Of a stretch of DNA of 64,000 nucleotides, positions 25,128 to 36,251 are shown piece by piece (the first letter of the stretch is position 1; each line of letters starts with the position of its first letter). The position numbers were made by a program, and so were the translations under genes. The stretch is from Syntrophus gentianae (GTDB lineage Bacteria > Desulfobacterota > Syntrophia > Syntrophales > Syntrophaceae). The notes under the pieces are model-generated. The model did not search any database and had not been told where the DNA came from. It saw only the letters and a list, made by a program, of their open reading frames with translations. Location of the stretch: positions 124,001 through 188,000 of the forward strand of contig NZ_FOBS01000002.1 of assembly GCF_900109885.1 (NCBI RefSeq). Reading direction: 5' to 3'.

Positions 25128-27494
25128 ATGGACAGACAAGACCAGAAGTACCAGGCACTGATCGGAGAAAATACCGATTTGAAGCGGAAAATCCGGGAAT
25201 TGGAAAACTTCCGGACGGAACGGCAGAAAATGGACGATGCCCTTTTGGAAAACGAAGCCACCTATCGCATGATCGCGGAAAACACTGCGGACATTATCCG
25301 TATCCTGGATATGGACCTGCGGTGCACCTATATCAGCCCCTCTGTTTTACGAATCCGTGACCTCACCATTGAGGAGGCGTCAAAACAAACCCTCAACGAG
25401 ATATTTCCCCTGGAATCCCTGAAACATATTCGGGATGTCTTCAAGGAAGAGTTGAAGCTGGAAGCCACCGGAACGGCAGATCCAGACAGATTTCGAACCG
25501 TGGAAACGGAAGTGTATAAAAAGGACGGCTCTCGAATCTGGATGGAGATCGTCTTTTCCTTTTTGCGGAACAGAAACGGCAAGCTCATCGGGATTCTGAG
25601 CGTGTCCCGGGACATCACTCAACGCAAGGCCGCGGAGGTTGCTCTCAGGGAAAGCGAGGAAAAGTTCCGCGCCCTGGTGGAGAACAGTCGCGATATGATC
25701 ATGCGTTTTGATCGGAACCACCGCTACCTTTATGTCAACCCGGCGATAGCGGAGCTGAGTGGAATCCCTGCCGGTGAATTTCCGGGAAAAACAGATGAAG
25801 AACTGGGGTTTCCGAAAAATATCTGCCCCGGTTGGCACGAAGAACTCGAGCAGTCTTTTCGCTCCGGACAGGTCCATCGCCTGGAATTCCTTCACCCCGA
25901 TGGTCGATGGATCGACTGGATGTTTATGCCCGAGGGAGACTCATCCGGGCAGGTCACGGCGGTCATCACATCGGCTCGCGATATTACTGAACCCAAAAAG
26001 AATGAAGCCCTGCTGAGTTCCCTGTTTCAGGCCGCCCCACTCGCCGTCTATGTAGCCGACGGGGATAGACTGCTGATCAAAGTCAATGATTATGCCTGTG
26101 AGACCTTTGGGTATCCACCGGAGGAAATGTTGGACCGAAATTCCCGCTTCCTCTTTTTCAGCGATGAAGATTACACCGAAGCAGGGAAGACGATTTTTTC
26201 ATCAGATTCCGCGACAAAAGAGTTTCGAATGAGGAGAAAGAACGGAGAGGAAATCTGGGCTCTGATCAACAGATCCTATCTCAACGGCAGGGACGCTTCC
26301 GCGGGATTCATCGTCATCGTGCAGGATATCACAGCCCGCAAAGCCCTTGAAGACCAACTCCGGCAGGTCCAGAAGATGGAGGCCATCGGCCAGCTGGCCG
26401 GCGGCATAGCCCATGACTTTAACAACATATTGCAGGCCATCCTGGGTTATACCCAGATGCTGATGCTTTCCCTCGCACCGGAGGATAAGAACCGCGCCAC
26501 GTTGAGGGAGGTGGAAAAGGCCGGAGAGAAAGCGGCGGTGCTGACCCGCCAATTGCTTGCCTTCAGCAGACGGCAGGAACTTCAACTCGGGCCGCTTGAC
26601 TTGAACCGGACCATCGATGATCTGATGAAGATGCTCCATCGTCTGATCGGCGAAAACATCGAGTTGACGCTATTGCCCGGTCAGGATTTATGGATGGTGC
26701 ACGCCGACGCCGGGCAGATGGAACAGGTCATCATCAATCTCTGCGTCAATGCCAGGGACGCCATGCCCAAGGGAGGGCGCCTTTCCATTGAAACCAGGAA
26801 TGTCCAGTTCGGTGACGATTTCTGCGCCGGGCATGAATGGGCAAGGCCGGGCAGGTACGTACAGCTGAGCATTGCCGATTCAGGATGCGGCATGGATCAG
26901 GAGACGAAAAGCAGGATATTCGAGCCTTTTTTTACCACGAAAGAAGAGGGGCGCGGTACGGGTTTGGGCCTCGCTACCGTTTATGGCATCGTGCGGCAGC
27001 ATGACGGAATGATCCATGTCGCCAGCGAAACAGGAAAAGGTTCCGAATTCAGCATCTATCTGCCAATCACCGAACGTACGGAAGGAGAACTCCTGGCAGA
27101 AACCCGGGAACCTGTTCCGGGAGGTCATGAGACCATTCTCCTGGCTGAAGACGACGAGCCTCTCCGTTTTCTCGCCACGGAAATTCTCAAACTGGCCGGC
27201 TACCGTGTTCTTGCTGCCGTCGATGGCGAGGATGCCATGCGTTTGTACCGGGAGCATGAAAAAGAGATTGATCTTTTGCTGATGGATGTTGTGATGCCCC
27301 GGAAGAGCGGTTTTGTCGTTCTTGATGAACTTCGCACCGCCCGTCCGGATATCCGTTGTCTTTTCATGAGTGGATACAGCCAAAATGCCAAACAAACGGA
27401 CCTCATCCTCAAGCAGGGATACCAGCTGATCAGGAAACCATTCAACAGCTCGGACTTATTGAGAATCGTGCGAAAGGAGCTGGATCGCTCCTAG
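25128..27494 (+). CDS. Hybrid sensor histidine kinase 1 (3 PAS, HK, receiver)
   Basis: 788-aa cytoplasmic hybrid kinase without membrane helices. Order: short coiled coil (5-40), PAS module A (about 42-165), PAS C (177-290), PAS D (296-405), HisKA with phospho-His429 in [15 protein letters not shown], HATPase (about 530-650; [32 protein letters not shown]) and a C-terminal receiver (about 670-788; acidic AEDDEP, acceptor Asp in LLLMDVVMPRKSG, FMSGYS, IRKPF). It is the first of three tandem paralogues. Upstream 270 nt separate it from the gdhA terminator. No separate output regulator is linked. Confidence 0.92.
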   Translation: MDRQDQKYQALIGENTDLKRKIRELENFRTERQKMDDALLENEATYRMIAENTADIIRILDMDLRCTYISPSVLRIRDLTIEEASKQTLNEIFPLESLKHIRDVFKEELKLEATGTADPDRFRTVETEVYKKDGSRIWMEIVFSFLRNRNGKLIGILSVSRDITQRKAAEVALRESEEKFRALVENSRDMIMRFDRNHRYLYVNPAIAELSGIPAGEFPGKTDEELGFPKNICPGWHEELEQSFRSGQVHRLEFLHPDGRWIDWMFMPEGDSSGQVTAVITSARDITEPKKNEALLSSLFQAAPLAVYVADGDRLLIKVNDYACETFGYPPEEMLDRNSRFLFFSDEDYTEAGKTIFSSDSATKEFRMRRKNGEEIWALINRSYLNGRDASAGFIVIVQDITARKALEDQLRQVQKMEAIGQLAGGIAHDFNNILQAILGYTQMLMLSLAPEDKNRATLREVEKAGEKAAVLTRQLLAFSRRQELQLGPLDLNRTIDDLMKMLHRLIGENIELTLLPGQDLWMVHADAGQMEQVIINLCVNARDAMPKGGRLSIETRNVQFGDDFCAGHEWARPGRYVQLSIADSGCGMDQETKSRIFEPFFTTKEEGRGTGLGLATVYGIVRQHDGMIHVASETGKGSEFSIYLPITERTEGELLAETREPVPGGHETILLAEDDEPLRFLATEILKLAGYRVLAAVDGEDAMRLYREHEKEIDLLLMDVVMPRKSGFVVLDELRTARPDIRCLFMSGYSQNAKQTDLILKQGYQLIRKPFNSSDLLRIVRKELDRS

Positions 27495-27642
27495 CTGCCG
27501 ATCCGGAGACCATCGCTCATGACCACTGACATATGAAAGTGTTAAAATAAAGACGGTTTTTTCTTGTTGCAAATCTTGCTGATTCCGCGAACTTCCCTTC
27601 TCCTCCGGCAGAAGTGGGAGCATCGAGCCGTAAGGGTGGCAC

Positions 27643-30399
27643 ATGAAGATACAAGATAAGGTACAGGATAAGGAATGTCAGCAGCTCAGGGATGAAATCC
27701 GCACCTTGAAGCAGGATATTCAAGATTTGAAACGGTCCAACAGGGAACTCCAGGACAGCAACAAAGCCCTCCTGGAAAGCGAGTCGAAATATCGATTCAT
27801 CACCGACCATACCGCGGAAATTATCCGCGTTATGGATGCGGATATGCGGTGCATCTATGTAAGCCCATCCGTTTTTCAAATCCGCGGCGTTACCGTTGAA
27901 GAGGCGATACAAGAAACCTTCGCGCATTTTGTTTCTCCGGCATCCAATCAACTCATCCTGTCGATCTTCGCGGAAGAGAAGGCACGGGACACCGCCGGAG
28001 CGACCGATTCCAACAGGGTCAGAACCTTTGAAGCGGAAGTATACAGAAAGGATGGTTCTCTTCTCTGGATGGAGGTCAGTTTTTCCGTTGTCCGGAACAA
28101 AAGCGGCGAGTTCGGCGGAGTGGTCACGGTAGCGCGGGATATCAGCAAGCGAAAAAAGCTGGAAGAGGAATTGAAAACGTCGGAGCAGAGCCTCCGCACG
28201 ATTTTTGACAATACCCATGATGCCATCTTTATCCATGACCTTGAAGGGCGAATCCTGGACTGCAACCAGAAGATGCTGGATTTATACGGAGTCACTCGAG
28301 AACAGGCCCTTTCGATGCATATTCTCCACAATTTTTCATCCGCGGACAACGATCTGAAACAGGAGGCGGATCGATGGGACCGGGTCATGAATGGGGAAAC
28401 GATCACCTTTGAATGGAAGGCGAAACGGCCAAACGACGGCTCCGTTTTCGATGTCGATGTCGCCCTCAAACGGATCGATCTGGACAGCGGCCCGGTCGTC
28501 CTGTCCAATGTCCGGGATATCACCCAGCGTAAAGCCGCGGAGGCCGCTCTGCGGGAAAGCGAGGAGAAGTTCCGCGCCCTGGTGGAGAACAGTCGCGATG
28601 CCATCATGCGCGTCGATCGAGACCACCGCTACATTTATATGAATCCCGTGGTAGAGCAGATATCCGGAATCCCCCCCGAGGCCTATTTAGGCAAGACCTT
28701 TGAAGAGATGGGATACCCTCAGGAACTCTGCACGCACTGGCACGAAATGGCGGAACGGATTATTACCTCCGGGGAGGTCATCCGTATGGAGTTCCAGCTT
28801 CCCACTGGACAGTGGATCGATCAGATTTCCATTCCGGAAAAAGACGCCTCCGGACAGGTCACCGCCATCACCGCTGCAGGACGTGACATTACAGAAAGCA
28901 AACAGAACGCACTCCTGTTTCAAACCCTCTTCGATCTGACGCCCCTCGCCATCTGTGTCGCCGACGGGAGCAGGATCTTTACGCAGGTCAATGACTTTGC
29001 CGTGATGACCTTTGGTTATCCCCGGATAGAGATGATCGGCCGCAGCCCCCGTTTCCTCTATTGCAGCGATGAGGACTACGAGGCGGCGGGGAAGGCGCTG
29101 TACTCGGCAGACGAAGCGATACAACAGTTCCGGATGAGGCGAAAGAATGGAGAGGAAATATTGGTCTTGCTCAACCGTTCCTACCTTAACGGCACGGACG
29201 CGTCCGCCGGATCGATTGTCGTCCTGCAGGATATCACAGCCCGGAAAGCCCTTGAGGAACAACTGCGTCAGGCCCAGAAGATGGAAGCCATCGGCCAACT
29301 GGCAGGGGGGCTGGCCCATGACTTCAATAATATTTTACAGGCCATCCTGGGTTATACCCAGATGATTCTCCTTTCCCTCGAACCGGGGGACAGGAATCGC
29401 GGTAAGCTGGAGCAGGTCGCCAAGGCCGGAGAGAAAGCGGCCGTACTGATCCGCCAATTGCTTGCCTTCAGTCGGCGGCAGGTGCTTCAACTCGGTCCGC
29501 TGGACTTGAACTCAACCATCGAGGATCTGATAAAGATGCTTCACCGCCTGATCGGCGAACACATCGATCTGCACCTCAAACCAGGCGCTGCGTTATGGAC
29601 GGTGAACGCCGACCGGAGCCAGATGGAACAGGTGATCATCAATCTCTGTATCAATGCCCGGGATGCCATGCCCGAGGGGGGACGACTTAGCATTGAAACG
29701 CGGAACATCCAGCTCGACGATGACTATTGCGCCCGGAATGACTGGGCGAAACCGGGGCGGTATGTACAGTTGAGCATTATGGATTCCGGCTGCGGCATGG
29801 ACCCGGAAACGAAGAACAAAATCTTCGATCCCTTTTTTACCACCAAGGATCAGGGACAGGGAACCGGCCTCGGACTGGCAACCGTCTACGGCATCGTTCG
29901 TCAGCACGAGGGAATGATCCATGTCTACAGTGAACCCGGCAAAGGTTCCCTGTTCAGCATCTACCTGCCGGTCACCGAACGGACGAAAGATGAGACGATC
30001 GAGGAACCGCAGGAACCTGCTCCGGGAGGTCACGAGACCGTTCTCCTGGCGGAGGACGATGATCTCCTCCGTTTTCTTGCCACGGAAATTCTCAATCTGG
30101 CCGGCTACCGCGTGCTTGCCGCCGTCAATGGCGAGGATGCCTTGCGCTTGTATCGGGATCATGCGCACGAGGTCGATCTGTTGCTGACGGACGTCTTGAT
30201 GCCCAAAAAAAGCGGCCGCGCCGTCTATGATGAAATCCACGCCGAGAATCCGAATATCCGGTGTCTTTTTATGAGCGGCTACAGCGAAAACGCCGTGCAC
30301 ACCAACTTTATTCTCGATAAGGGATTGCACTTGATCCAGAAGCCATTCAAGGCTTCAGATTTACTGAGATTACTGCGCCAGGAGCTGGATCGTTCCTGA
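27643..30399 (+). CDS. Hybrid sensor histidine kinase 2 (4 PAS, HK, receiver)
   Basis: 918 aa, 130 longer than its neighbours because it carries four PAS modules: A (about 45-165, FITDHTAEIIRVMDADMRCI), B (about 180-300, [20 protein letters not shown]), C (about 307-420) and D (about 427-535). HisKA (His about 559, [20 protein letters not shown]), HATPase ([23 protein letters not shown]) and receiver (AEDDDL, LLTDVLMPKKSG, FMSGYSENA, QKPFKA) follow. All catalytic residues are present. Start ATG 27643 follows a weak AAGGGTGG. It contains every module found in either neighbour. Confidence 0.92.
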   Translation: MKIQDKVQDKECQQLRDEIRTLKQDIQDLKRSNRELQDSNKALLESESKYRFITDHTAEIIRVMDADMRCIYVSPSVFQIRGVTVEEAIQETFAHFVSPASNQLILSIFAEEKARDTAGATDSNRVRTFEAEVYRKDGSLLWMEVSFSVVRNKSGEFGGVVTVARDISKRKKLEEELKTSEQSLRTIFDNTHDAIFIHDLEGRILDCNQKMLDLYGVTREQALSMHILHNFSSADNDLKQEADRWDRVMNGETITFEWKAKRPNDGSVFDVDVALKRIDLDSGPVVLSNVRDITQRKAAEAALRESEEKFRALVENSRDAIMRVDRDHRYIYMNPVVEQISGIPPEAYLGKTFEEMGYPQELCTHWHEMAERIITSGEVIRMEFQLPTGQWIDQISIPEKDASGQVTAITAAGRDITESKQNALLFQTLFDLTPLAICVADGSRIFTQVNDFAVMTFGYPRIEMIGRSPRFLYCSDEDYEAAGKALYSADEAIQQFRMRRKNGEEILVLLNRSYLNGTDASAGSIVVLQDITARKALEEQLRQAQKMEAIGQLAGGLAHDFNNILQAILGYTQMILLSLEPGDRNRGKLEQVAKAGEKAAVLIRQLLAFSRRQVLQLGPLDLNSTIEDLIKMLHRLIGEHIDLHLKPGAALWTVNADRSQMEQVIINLCINARDAMPEGGRLSIETRNIQLDDDYCARNDWAKPGRYVQLSIMDSGCGMDPETKNKIFDPFFTTKDQGQGTGLGLATVYGIVRQHEGMIHVYSEPGKGSLFSIYLPVTERTKDETIEEPQEPAPGGHETVLLAEDDDLLRFLATEILNLAGYRVLAAVNGEDALRLYRDHAHEVDLLLTDVLMPKKSGRAVYDEIHAENPNIRCLFMSGYSENAVHTNFILDKGLHLIQKPFKASDLLRLLRQELDRS

Positions 30400-30439
30400 C
30401 CGCCGCTCCTGAGGAGCATCCCCAGCACAAAGGAAGCCT

Positions 30440-32806
30440 ATGAACGCACAAGACACGGATTATCAGGAACTTATCGAAGAAATCTCCAGATTGAGACAAA
30501 AAAACGAGGACCTGGAGCGGCTTTTAGCAGAGCGTCCATCCATCGACAACATGCTCCGTGAGAGCGAAGAGAGATTGAGGACATCGGACCAGGCCCTCCG
30601 CACGATTTTTGACAACACCCATGACGCGATTTTTATCTTTGACCTCAACGGACGGATCCGGGACTGCAACCAGAGAATGCTGGACCTATACGGCGTTACA
30701 AGGGAACAGGCCCTGTCGATGCATATCCTCCACGATTTTTCCTCACCGGACAACCAGATGGATCAGGAGCCGGATCGCTGGGACCGGGTCATGAAGGGGG
30801 AAATGATCACCTTTGAATGGAAGGCGATGCGGCCCAACGACGGCTCCGTTTTCGATGTTGAAGTAGCTCTCAAACGGATCGATCTGGACAGCGGCCCGGT
30901 CATCCTCTCCAATGTCCGGGATATCACCCAGCAAAAAGCCGCCGAGGGCGCTCTGCGGGAAAGCGAGGAGGCGTTCCGCGCCCTGGTGGAGCACAGTCCC
31001 GATGCGATCCTCCGCCTTGACCGAAACCATCGCTACCTCTATGCCAATGCCGTCTCAGAGGAACATACCGGGATCCCCCCCGAGGGATTTCTCGGCAAGA
31101 CCTTTGAAGATTTAGGGCTTCCCGAGGAATTGTGCTCCCAGTGGCACGAGTCCGTTGAGCGGATTTTTCTTTCCGGAAAGATTGAACGCAGTCAATACCA
31201 GCTTCCCAATGGCTTGTGGATCGATCTGATCCGTATCCCGGAAAAGGACGCTTTCGGGCAGGTCAAGGCCGTCATGAGCGCAGCGCGTGACATCACCAAA
31301 AGCAAAGAAAACGAAATCCTGTTCCAAAGTCTGTTCCATTCGGCGCCCCTGGCCATCATCGCCGTCGATGAAAACAGGATCTTGACACAAGCCAACGACA
31401 ATAACTATGTGACCCTCGGTTATCGGCCGGAAGAGATGGTTGGACGCAACACTCGTTTCCTCTATTTCAGCGATGAAGACTACCAGGCGTCAGGACAATC
31501 GCTGAGCTCAGCGGATTTCACACCCAAGGAGGTCCGGCTGAGGCGGAAAGATGGAGAACCAGCCTGGCTTCTGATGACCCGGTCGTATCTGAACGGCAGG
31601 GACGCGTCCGCCGGAATGATCGTCGCCTCGCAGGACATCACGGCCCGCAAGGCCCTTGAAGAGCAGCTGCGCCAGGCCCAGAAGATGGAGGCCATCGGCC
31701 AGCTGGCCGGGGGCGTGGCCCATGACTTCAACAACATTTTGCAGGCCATCCTCGGCTATACCCAGATGATTCTCCTTTCCCTCGGACCCGATGACGAGAA
31801 TCGCGGCAAGCTGGAACAGGTCGCCAAGGCCGGAGAAAAAGCGGCGGCGCTGACCCGACAGCTGCTTGCCTTCAGCCGGCGTCAGGTGCTTCACCTCGGT
31901 CCGCTGGACTTGAATTCGACCATCGATGACCTGACAAAGATGCTCCACCGCCTCATCGGCGAAGACATTGAGTTGATTTTTCTCCCGGACTCCGCGTTAT
32001 GGACGGTGAACGCCGACCGGAGCCAGATGGAACAGGTGATCATCAATCTCTGCATCAACGCCCGGGATGCCATGCCCGAGGGGGGACGACTGACCATTGA
32101 AACTCGAAACATCCAGTTCGATGATGACGATCGCGCCCGTTATGACTGGGCGAAACCGGGCCGGTATGCCCAGCTGAACATTACGGATACCGGCTGCGGC
32201 ATGGACCTGGATACGAGGAGCAAGATCTTCGATCCCTTTTATACCACCAAGGAACAGGGGAAGGGGACCGGTCTCGGCCTGGCGACCGTCTACGGCATCG
32301 TTCGGCAGCACGAGGGGATGATCCATGTCTACAGCGAACTCGGGCAAGGGTCCCTGTTCAGCATCTACCTGCCCATCACCGAACGGACGGAAGAAAAAAC
32401 CCTTGTGGAACCGCAGGGACCTGCCCCGGGAGGTCACGAGACCATACTCCTGGCAGAGGACGACGAGCCCCTCCGTTTTCTTGCCGAGGAAATTCTCAAA
32501 ATGGCCGGCTACCATGTCCTTGCCGCCGTCGACGGCGAGGATGCCTTGCGCGTGTACCGGGAACATGCCCAAGAGGTCGATCTGCTGCTGACGGATCTCG
32601 TGATGCCCAAGAAAAGCGGCAGAGCCGTCTATGAGGAGATTCGCGCCCAAAACCCCGATATCCGTTGTCTTTTCATGAGTGGATACAGCGAAAAGGCCGC
32701 GCACCCGAACTTTGTTCTCGATGAGGGATTCCATCTGATCCAGAAGCCCTTCAAGGCCGCAGATCTGCTGAAAACCCTGCGTCAGGAGCTGGATCGTCCC
32801 TCATAA
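30440..32806 (+). CDS. Hybrid sensor histidine kinase 3 (3 PAS, HK, receiver)
   Basis: 788 aa. Coiled coil (about 8-45), PAS B (about 50-170, [20 protein letters not shown]), C (about 178-290), D (about 297-405), HisKA (His about 428, [20 protein letters not shown]), HATPase ([28 protein letters not shown]) and receiver ([33 protein letters not shown]). It begins 40 nt after copy 2 with AAAGGAAGCC before ATG 30440 and is closest to copy 2 over most of its length. Lacking module A, it presumably responds to a different combination of signals (inference). Confidence 0.92.
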   Translation: MNAQDTDYQELIEEISRLRQKNEDLERLLAERPSIDNMLRESEERLRTSDQALRTIFDNTHDAIFIFDLNGRIRDCNQRMLDLYGVTREQALSMHILHDFSSPDNQMDQEPDRWDRVMKGEMITFEWKAMRPNDGSVFDVEVALKRIDLDSGPVILSNVRDITQQKAAEGALRESEEAFRALVEHSPDAILRLDRNHRYLYANAVSEEHTGIPPEGFLGKTFEDLGLPEELCSQWHESVERIFLSGKIERSQYQLPNGLWIDLIRIPEKDAFGQVKAVMSAARDITKSKENEILFQSLFHSAPLAIIAVDENRILTQANDNNYVTLGYRPEEMVGRNTRFLYFSDEDYQASGQSLSSADFTPKEVRLRRKDGEPAWLLMTRSYLNGRDASAGMIVASQDITARKALEEQLRQAQKMEAIGQLAGGVAHDFNNILQAILGYTQMILLSLGPDDENRGKLEQVAKAGEKAAALTRQLLAFSRRQVLHLGPLDLNSTIDDLTKMLHRLIGEDIELIFLPDSALWTVNADRSQMEQVIINLCINARDAMPEGGRLTIETRNIQFDDDDRARYDWAKPGRYAQLNITDTGCGMDLDTRSKIFDPFYTTKEQGKGTGLGLATVYGIVRQHEGMIHVYSELGQGSLFSIYLPITERTEEKTLVEPQGPAPGGHETILLAEDDEPLRFLAEEILKMAGYHVLAAVDGEDALRVYREHAQEVDLLLTDLVMPKKSGRAVYEEIRAQNPDIRCLFMSGYSEKAAHPNFVLDEGFHLIQKPFKAADLLKTLRQELDRPS

Positions 32807-32927
32807 TATCGAATTGCTTTCATAACTGTTTTCCTCCCATTCCCTCCGAATTCTTCGTCAATCTCCCTTCTGCAAAAATATTTCGATATGTCACAAATGT
32901 CATAACATATTGATTCTACAGAAGTTA

Positions 32928-32957
32928 TTGACACAGAGAAAATAAATAGCTATAGGG
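32928..32957 (+). promoter_or_regulatory. Promoter of the formate dehydrogenase operon
   Basis: TTGACA (32928-32933), an 18-bp spacer and TATAGG (32952-32957). Upstream, ATATGT and ACATAT (32885-32910) bracket a direct repeat ATGTCA-CAA-ATGTCA, a possible activator site. The leader to fdhA is about 180 nt with no further structure that I could identify. Confidence 0.6.
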
Positions 32958-33141
32958 TGACTTCAATTTAGATAATAGAATTATGGGTAGCAATCCAACA
33001 TTGTGCACTCCGATCCGCCTGTTCTAAAGAGAGCCTCCATGGACGGCGGACACTGGGTGTTGCCGGAAACGGCAGCGCCTCCCGGATTTGGGAAGGAGAA
33101 AGCGATGAAAGGGGATTATATATCGAAAGGAGTTTAGGGTC

Positions 33142-36100
33142 ATGGATGTAAGCAGAAGAGGATTCCTGAAGATTGCCGGCGGCACCCTCGCAGCCGGCGG
33201 CATCGGCTTCAGGCCTTCATTGGCGCATGCTGAACCGTTGAAAATCCAGTATGGCAAAGAAACCACAACGATCTGTCCATACTGTTCCGTGGGATGCAGC
33301 ATCATCGTCACAACACGGAAAGGGAAAGTGATCAACACGGAGGGCGATCCGGACAGTCCCATCAATCGTGGTTCCCTCTGCACCAAAGGCGGGTCCATCT
33401 ATCAGTTGTCGGCCAATGAAAACCGTCTCGGCAAACCCCTTTACCGGGCCCCTTACGCCACGGAATGGAAAGAGGTGGACTGGGAGTGGACGCTGGAACG
33501 GATTGCGGAAAATATCAAAAAAAGCCGCGACAAGAGCTTCCGGGCAACCAATGACAAGGGCGAGGTGGTAAACCGGACGGAAGGAATCGCTTCCGTCGGC
33601 AGCGCTGCCATCGACAATGAAGAGTGTTTCGTGCACCAAAAATTTCTGCGGGGGTTAGGTCTGGTCTATATTGAACACCAGGCCCGTATTTGACACAGCC
33701 CAACTGTACCGGCTCTGGGAGAGTCGTTCGGACGCGGCGCAATGACGAATCACTGGATCGATATCCGGAACAGTGATGTAATTTTAATCATGGGCAGCAA
33801 CCCTGCCTCCAACCATCCCGTCGCCTTCAAGTGGATCACCGCCGCCATGGAAAAAGGGGCCAAGGTGATCTGCGTAGACCCACGGTTCACGCAGTCGGCG
33901 GCGAAGTCCCATGTCTACGCCCCTCTCCGCTCGGGGACGGACATCGCTTTCCTCGGCGGAATGATCAAGTACATTATTGAAAACAAGCTCTACTTCGAGG
34001 AGTACGTCAAGAACTACACCAATGCCTCCTTCCTCGTGAATCCCGATTTCAAGCTCCCCGGCGACAACAACGGCGTCTTCTCGGGGCTGACGGACGGGAA
34101 GTACGACAAGGCCACCTGGTCGTACCAGACCGAAGGGGACGGGCTGATCAAGAAGGATCCCACACTTCAGGATCCCAACTGCGTCTTCCAGCTCCTGAAA
34201 AAGCACTATTCCCGCTACACCCCGGAAATCGTCAACAAGATCACGGGGACGCCGGTTGACAAACTCATCGAGGTCTACAAGCTCTACGGTTCGACAGGAA
34301 CGCCGGACCGGGCAGGCAACGAGCTCTATGCCATGGGCTGGACCCAGCATACCATCGGCACCCAGAATATCCGGACCATGTGCATCATCCAGCTCCTCCT
34401 GGGCAACATGGGCATCCCCGGCGGCGGCGTCCAGGCCATGCGTGGCGAGTCCAACGTTCAGGGCTCCACGGATCACGGGCTGCTGTTCCACATCTGGCCC
34501 GGTTATCTCAGCACGCCCAAGGCGTCTCTGGCGACCCTGGCGGCGTACAACGAAAAAGAGACCCCGACAACCAAGGAACCCAACAGCCTCAACTGGCAGA
34601 AGAACAAACCCAAGTATGTGGCAAGTTTCCTTCGGGCCATGTACGGGACGAACGCTACCCTGGACGAGGCCTACAACCTCCTTCCCAAAATCGACGACGG
34701 GGCCAACTACTCCTGGCTCAACCTCTTCGATCAGATGTACAAGGGAAAGTTCACGGGTTTCTTCGCCTGGGGAATGAACCCCGCGTGCAGCGGCGCCCAT
34801 TCCAACAAGGTCCGCCAGGCCATGGCGAAACTGGACTGGGTGGTCAATGTCAATCTCTTCGACAATGAAACCGGCTCGTTCTGGCGCGGTCCGGGCATGG
34901 ATCCCAAAAAGATCAAGACGGAAGTCTTCATGCTGCCCTGTTGCGCCTCCATCGAGAAGGAAGGGAGCATCATCAACAGCGGCCGTTGGAACCAGTGGCG
35001 CTACAAGGCCGTCGACGCCCCGGGCGTGGCCCTGCCCGACGGTGACATCACCTCGGAGATCTACTTCAAGGTGAAGGAACTTTACGAAAAGGAAGGCGGC
35101 CCCCACAAGGAGGCCCTCACGAAGCTGACCTGGAACTACGGCACGAAGACCTTCTCCGGACATTTCCATTTCGATCCCCATGCCGTGGCCAAGGAAATCA
35201 ACGGCTTCTTTCTCGAAGACAAAACGGTGGAAAATCCCACGAAGAAGGGTGAGATGAAGGAGTTCAAGAAGGGCGATCCCGTGCCGACTTTTGCCTGGCT
35301 GCAGGATGACGGCTCCACGTCCTCCGGATGCTGGGTCTACTGCGGCTCCTATGCCGACAAGGGCAACATGTCAGCCCGCCGCGACGGGAAGAAAGACCCG
35401 ACGGGCATCGGCCTCTACCCCGAGTGGGCATGGGCCTGGCCGGTCAACAGACGGATTATCTATAACGGCGCCTCCGTCGATCCGACGGGGAAGCCCTGGA
35501 GTGCAAAGAAAACAGTCATCAAGTGGACCGGCGACAAGTGGGTCGGCGATGTCCCGGACGGCGTGGGCGATCCCGGGTCCGGAAGGCCTCCCTTCATCAT
35601 GAAACCCGACGGCGTGGCGAGTCTCTTCGGTCCGGGTCTGGCGGACGGCCCCTTCCCCGAGCATTACGAACCTCTGGAGTGCCCGGTGGAGAAAAACCTT
35701 CTGTCCCCCCAGAAGAGCAACCCGACCATCAAGCGGTTCGACAAACCCGGCGTCGGTTCCGATATGGACAAGTATTCCGGCATCGATTCCTGCGATCCGA
35801 AATACCCCTTCATTTGTGCGACCTACCGCATCAGCGAGCACTGGCAGACCGGTCTCCAGACCCGGTGGTGCCCCTGGCTCTCCGAGATGCAGCCGGAAAT
35901 GTGGTGCGAAATGAGCAAAGAACTGGCGAAAGAGCGGGGCATTGCCAACGGCGACATAGTCATCGTCAGCTCCCCTCGGGGCCAGGTGGAGTGTGTGGCC
36001 ATCGTCACACCCCGTTTCAAACCGTTCAACATCAACGGAAACATTCTCCATGAGGTCGGCATCCCCTGGCATTTCGGGTGGATTACGACAAAGGATCGGC

Positions 36101-36237
36101 CTTACAACCCCGGCGACAAGAAGGCGGAGGTCTTCACAAAGGGCGATGCGGCCAATCTCCTGGTGCCGACGATCGGGGACGCCAACACGACGATTCCCGA
36201 AAGCAAGGCCTTCATGGTTAATGTGGTCAAGAAGTAA
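33142..36237 (+). CDS. fdhA: Formate dehydrogenase, selenocysteine-containing catalytic subunit
   Basis: One 1031-aa protein read through UGA at 33691-33693 as selenocysteine 184. The sequence on both sides (YIEHQARI-Sec-HSPTVPALGESFGRGAM) is the FDH-N/FDH-H active site, and the frame is unbroken. Tat signal with RR at 5-6 (SRRGFLKIAGG) cut near AHA-30; [4Fe-4S] ligands Cys45, Cys48, Cys52, Cys80; then the molybdopterin domains and a C-terminal MPT-binding domain. Length matches FdnG (1015 aa). It oxidises formate in the periplasm and passes electrons to FdhB/FdhC. A reader ignoring Sec sees a 183-aa fragment and an 831-aa fragment; that split is not real. Confidence 0.95.
33691..33730 (+). 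promoter_or_regulatory. UGA-Sec codon and candidate SECIS hairpin
   Basis: The UGA is followed 20 nt later by GGCTCT (33711-33716), loop GGG, AGAGTC (33720-33725), a 6-bp stem with one G-U. Bacterial SECIS elements place an apical stem-loop at this distance, within the coding sequence, to recruit SelB. Structure inferred by eye. Confidence 0.7.
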
Positions 36238-36251
36238 GGGGGTGAGCAAAG

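Larger units (their letters stand above)
25128..32806 (+). repeat. Three-copy tandem gene repeat of hybrid kinases
   Basis: The three kinases share long, highly similar DNA from PAS C to the receiver (about 25640-27480, 28530-30390 and 30940-32790). Module order differs only at the N-terminus: copy 1 has A-C-D, copy 2 A-B-C-D, copy 3 B-C-D. Such near-identical stretches are prone to recombination and to misassembly. Confidence 0.85.

Noticed and set aside
24772-25161. 129-codon frame after gdhA
   Set aside because: It runs through the gdhA terminator stem-loop and overlaps the next kinase gene.
33142-33741. fdhA as a frameshifted or truncated pseudogene
   Set aside because: The frame is continuous through UGA, and flanking residues match the selenocysteine active site.
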